This document shows, one piece after another, positions 5,649-7,595 of a stretch of DNA of 7,595 nucleotides. The notes under the pieces are model-generated. The model ran no database searches. It was given only the letters and a program-made list of their open reading frames with translations, and was not told where the DNA came from. Each line of letters opens with the position of its first letter. Position 1 is the stretch's first letter. This DNA comes from Chloroflexota bacterium (GTDB lineage Bacteria; Chloroflexota; Limnocylindria; Limnocylindrales; CSP1-4), in NCBI GenBank assembly GCA_021785115.1, contig JAJYGO010000286.1, forward strand, positions 1-7,595, in the 5' to 3' direction. The translations under genes and the position numbers were made by a program.

Positions 5649-6926
5649 ATGGACAACCCGTCGGTCCCGTCTCGGCCGGGCCAGCCCGATCCCGCAGCGA
5701 TCACCCTCGGCACCGGCTGGCTGATGCCGGCGGCGATCGTCACATTCGTCCTCGCCACGGGCTACCTGCCGGCGCACGCGAAGGGCGCGCCCGGCTTCGG
5801 CGCGCTCCTCGCGCTCGTCGCCACCCTCTACGCCGCCGGGCTCGTGATTGCCGCACCCAGGCTGGCGCGCAGCGCGATCCTGCGGCTGGCCGGGCGGCCC
5901 TTCCGCGTGGTTCTCCTCGGGGCCGGCGACGACGCGCTCACCGATCCCGGCGTCGCGGGCCGGTGGCGATTGCTCGCGATCGCCACCGGTGGGGCCGTGT
6001 CGCTCCTGGTGCTCCTCGCGGCACTCCGGCTCGCGTCGGTCGTCTCGGTGGATGCCTACCCACACGCGCTCGCGGCCGTCGCCGCCTCCGTGGCCTTGCT
6101 CTCGGCGCTGGGAACACTGGTCCCAGCGCCTCCCTTCGTGGGCTGGTCGCTACTCCTGACGGTCCTCGATCTGACGGGTGCCACTCCTCGCGCGCGCATC
6201 CGCCGGGCTGCGCGAGCCGGTCGCCTGGTCGCGACGCCGGCCATCGCGGCGGCTGCGGCATTGGGCACGTTGCTCGATCCATGGATGGCGATCCCCCTCG
6301 GCCTGCTCGCGGTCGCGCACGTGTGGCACGCCACCACGCTCGAAGTCGGCCGAGATAGTCTGCAGCGCTTCCTCGAGGCCCACACCGTGGGAGACCTGGC
6401 GCGTCCGCCGCTCCTGCGGGTGCGGCCCGACGACATCATCGCGACGGCGACGCTCGGCGGCCGTGGCGCCAGGGGCGCGGTGTTCGTGGAGGACGACCGT
6501 TCCCTCGTCGGAGCCATCGGCACGCGCCGGTTGATCCGGACGCTCGGCGACCGCCGTGCCGGCGTCGCATGGCGGACGTCGATGGTGCCCGTCGCGCAGC
6601 TCCCGTGGCGCCGCCGCAACGAACCCGCAGGCTGCGTGATCGAGGCGCTCCATGCCTCCGGAGTGGTGCTCGTGCTCAACGAGCGCGAAACCTGGGCCAT
6701 CGAGGAGGACGACCTGTTCGATCAGGCCGCCGCCTGGGTCCGCGCGACCGATCCTCCGGGTCGTCAGCACGCCAGCGGGGCCACCCGAGCATCACGGGTC
6801 TCCTCGGACACCGGCCCGCACTGCCAGCAGCCCATCAGGGACGGTCTCAGGTCTCTCTCACGAACACCTCAAGCCCGTCTCATCCGTGTCCTGCAGGATG
6901 TCCTGATGAGGGGGCGTATGGCATGA
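5649..6926 (+). CDS. Catalytically dead site-2 protease (M50B) homologue with C-terminal CBS pair
   Basis: This 425-residue protein has about six hydrophobic segments (about 20-40, 50-70, 107-130, 137-158, 194-208, 211-226), then a soluble region. The order matches bacterial site-2 proteases carrying CBS domains: a first helix with a GWL start, the helix that should hold HELGH, the following GxPxR strand, the LxP helix, then two CBS repeats (about 246-300 and 306-360; VEDDRSLVGAIGTRRLI is the clearest piece). Aligning the GRPFR strand puts Pro70, Arg71 and Arg74 where the two zinc histidines and catalytic glutamate belong. The usual PLDGG zinc aspartate motif is PFVGW with Val164. It therefore cannot act as a zinc protease. 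CBS domains usually sense adenine nucleotides. Residues from about 366 look unlike a domain and cover the next promoter, so the true end may once have been earlier. The family call comes from my own alignment. Confidence 0.72.
   Translation: MDNPSVPSRPGQPDPAAITLGTGWLMPAAIVTFVLATGYLPAHAKGAPGFGALLALVATLYAAGLVIAAPRLARSAILRLAGRPFRVVLLGAGDDALTDPGVAGRWRLLAIATGGAVSLLVLLAALRLASVVSVDAYPHALAAVAASVALLSALGTLVPAPPFVGWSLLLTVLDLTGATPRARIRRAARAGRLVATPAIAAAAALGTLLDPWMAIPLGLLAVAHVWHATTLEVGRDSLQRFLEAHTVGDLARPPLLRVRPDDIIATATLGGRGARGAVFVEDDRSLVGAIGTRRLIRTLGDRRAGVAWRTSMVPVAQLPWRRRNEPAGCVIEALHASGVVLVLNERETWAIEEDDLFDQAAAWVRATDPPGRQHASGATRASRVSSDTGPHCQQPIRDGLRSLSRTPQARLIRVLQDVLMRGRMA
6844..6899 (+). promoter_or_regulatory. 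Promoter with four 11-base CTCA direct repeats (array D)
   Basis: CTCA cores begin at 6846, 6857, 6868 and 6879, all exactly 11 bases apart; the units are GTCTCAG, CTCTCAC, ACCTCAA and GTCTCAT. The -10-like CAGGAT begins at 6894, 15 bases after the last core. The transcript should start near 6906, before the decayed cupredoxin and the CsoR-like gene. The array lies inside the 3' end of the preceding frame. Confidence 0.65.
6873..6915 (+). repeat. Long imperfect inverted repeat with central palindrome TCCTGCAGGA
   Basis: GCCC-TCTCATC pairs with GATGAGGGGGC as about 11 base pairs with one bulged G and one G-T pair. The loop contains the 10-base palindrome TCCTGCAGGA (6889-6898), which overlaps the proposed -10 of array D. 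No T-run follows. It may be a second operator or a terminator-like hairpin for the upstream transcript. Confidence 0.4.
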
Positions 6927-7299
6927 CATGGGGTCGCTGGCCTGGTTGCCGTTCTCGGCCGCTGGCTTTCGTCAGGATCACCGAGCTCGGATCCGATTCC
7001 GCCAGTCGCACCGCGGCGCGGAACGTCATCGACGACACTCGCGCCTCGCCCGATCGGCTCGACGCGCGGGCGGGGCAGCCGCTCCCGGTCGACCTGGGTA
7101 CCCGGGGCGGCGAACGCCGCGGCTTGGCGGTTCCTTCGATTCCCAGGCCTGGACTCCAGGGGTGCGAGGCCTGGGCCGATCCGGGCCAGGCGACGACCTT
7201 CACCCAGCAGTTGGACGCGCCCGGGACGCACGAGTTCATATGGCCGACCCGGGCGCCGCGGCGGTCGGCATGACCGGGGCGATCTCCGTCTCACCATGA
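6918..7299 (+). pseudogene. Decayed cupredoxin gene with shifted frames and lost copper ligands
   Basis: Pieces of one cupredoxin lie in three frames. A hydrophobic signal-like stretch GVAGLVAVLGRWL is read from 6930, preceded in that frame by ATG 6918 and a TGA at 6924. The domain body is in the frame of ATG 6923 (about 6970-7240): SPDRLDARAGQPLPVDL, then GGERRGLAVPSI, then PGQATTFTQQLDAPGTHEF. The ligand loop continues in a third frame as DPGAAAVGMTGAISVSP, ending at TGA 7297-7299. Where a live protein has His it has Arg (ERRGL), and where Cys is expected it has Trp (FIWPT); the GM methionine survives. The ancestral stop overlaps the next ATG by four bases (ATGA), so it was an operon partner of the CsoR-like gene. 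Sequencing error could explain the frame changes but hardly the lost ligands. The ATG at 6923 also overlaps the upstream stop as ATGA. Confidence 0.6.
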
Positions 7300-7595
7300 G
7301 CACTGGATCGGGCGGCGCAGGATTTGCATCTCGCTCGGGGGAAGCTCGGACTCCACTCGAGCGACACGCGGCCGTACGCCATGCACAGCGGGCCGCTGGC
7401 CAGGCCGGCGGGCTCGCGTCGATGATCGCGAGCGGCAGACCTTTCGACGAGGTCGCGCTCCAGGTGCTGGCGGTGCGCGGCTCGCTCGACTCCCTGCTCA
7501 TCCGCCTGCTCGAGCTCGAGCTCGACGGCTGCCTGCCGTCCGGCGATGAACGGGTCGAGGTCGGCGCACTTGTCAACGCGGCCCTCGGTCGCCGA
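7296..7595 (+). CDS. CsoR/FrmR-family transcriptional regulator with altered ligand site (C-terminus beyond window)
   Basis: One hundred codons are visible and the frame leaves the window open, so the stop is beyond base 7595. Residues 29-97 follow the all-helical CsoR/RcnR/FrmR fold: RHAQRAAGQAGGLASMI (28-44, equivalent to the RL-x-R-x-x-GQ-x-x-G helix), GRPFDEV (47-53), QVLAVRGSLD (56-65) and LLELELDGCL (71-80). These proteins are tetramers that leave DNA when they bind Cu(I), another metal, formaldehyde or persulfide. In copper CsoR the ligands are Cys, His and Cys; here the first is Phe50, the second Glu75 and only Cys79 remains. Copper sensing in the known way is therefore unlikely. No good ribosome site precedes the ATG; it overlaps the old stop of the decayed cupredoxin, which suggests translation by coupling. 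The tandem GCTCGA at 7508-7525 encodes the altered ligand region. Confidence 0.75.
   Translation, partial: MSTGSGGAGFASRSGEARTPLERHAAVRHAQRAAGQAGGLASMIASGRPFDEVALQVLAVRGSLDSLLIRLLELELDGCLPSGDERVEVGALVNAALGRR
7508..7525 (+). repeat. Three tandem copies of GCTCGA within the CsoR-like gene
   Basis: The hexamer GCTCGA is repeated three times without change and encodes the Leu-Glu-Leu-Glu-Leu run that covers the position of the canonical ligand histidine (Glu75 here). Slippage could have created or altered this part of the site. Confidence 0.7.

Noticed and set aside
6928..7299. Plus-strand frame of 123 codons as an intact gene
   Set aside because: Only its last 20 or so residues look like a cupredoxin end; the middle is Arg/Gly-rich while the cupredoxin body lies in another frame. 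It is better read as part of a decayed gene.
6869..7576. Minus-strand open frame of 235 codons
   Set aside because: It has Ser/Arg/Pro-rich composition with no pattern. The opposite strand carries recognisable CsoR-family and cupredoxin sequence.
1..7595. CRISPR array, tRNA, rRNA, insertion sequence or prophage genes
   Set aside because: I saw no spaced repeats of CRISPR size, no cloverleaf or rRNA core sequence, no transposase or integrase motif and no flanking inverted repeats.

Overview
The window is very GC-rich, with strong G/C preference at third codon positions, no introns and tightly packed genes. It looks like chromosomal DNA of a high-GC bacterium. The CopA type, SHOCT protein and cupredoxins fit Actinomycetota or a Chloroflexota lineage; this placement is inference, since the window holds no marker gene.

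The locus reads as a copper-handling island. On the minus strand, from a promoter near 3475-3523, lie a copper-type P1B ATPase (926-3358) and, overlapping its stop by 14 bases, a cyclopropane-fatty-acid-synthase-type methyltransferase that runs off the left edge (1-939). Divergently on the plus strand come a DoxX-family membrane protein (3720-4313), a small membrane SHOCT protein (4562-4807), an exported type-1 copper cupredoxin with rusticyanin-like ligand spacing that overlaps it by one base (4807-5508), and a membrane protein with the layout of a site-2 protease plus CBS domains in which every catalytic position I can align is lost (5649-6926). A decayed cupredoxin (about 6918-7299) follows, then a CsoR/FrmR-family regulator cut by the right edge (7296-7595) that keeps only one of the three canonical copper ligands.

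The most striking signal is not a gene. Four places carry CTCA-core direct repeats at exactly 11-base steps: upstream of copA (minus strand), doxX, the pseudoprotease gene and the decayed cupredoxin. In all four, a hexamer with A at position 2 and T at position 6 (like the -10 TAnnnT) begins exactly 15 bases after the start of the last CTCA core. This is the layout expected for an OmpR/PhoB-type response regulator that bends in at the -35 position. No such regulator or sensor kinase lies in the window.

Working model (inference): one two-component regulator, not the odd CsoR-like protein, drives a divergent copper regulon. CopA exports the metal, the methyltransferase remodels membrane lipids, the DoxX, SHOCT and cupredoxin proteins act in or at the envelope, and the inactive site-2-protease homologue has a non-proteolytic membrane role tied to the same stress.
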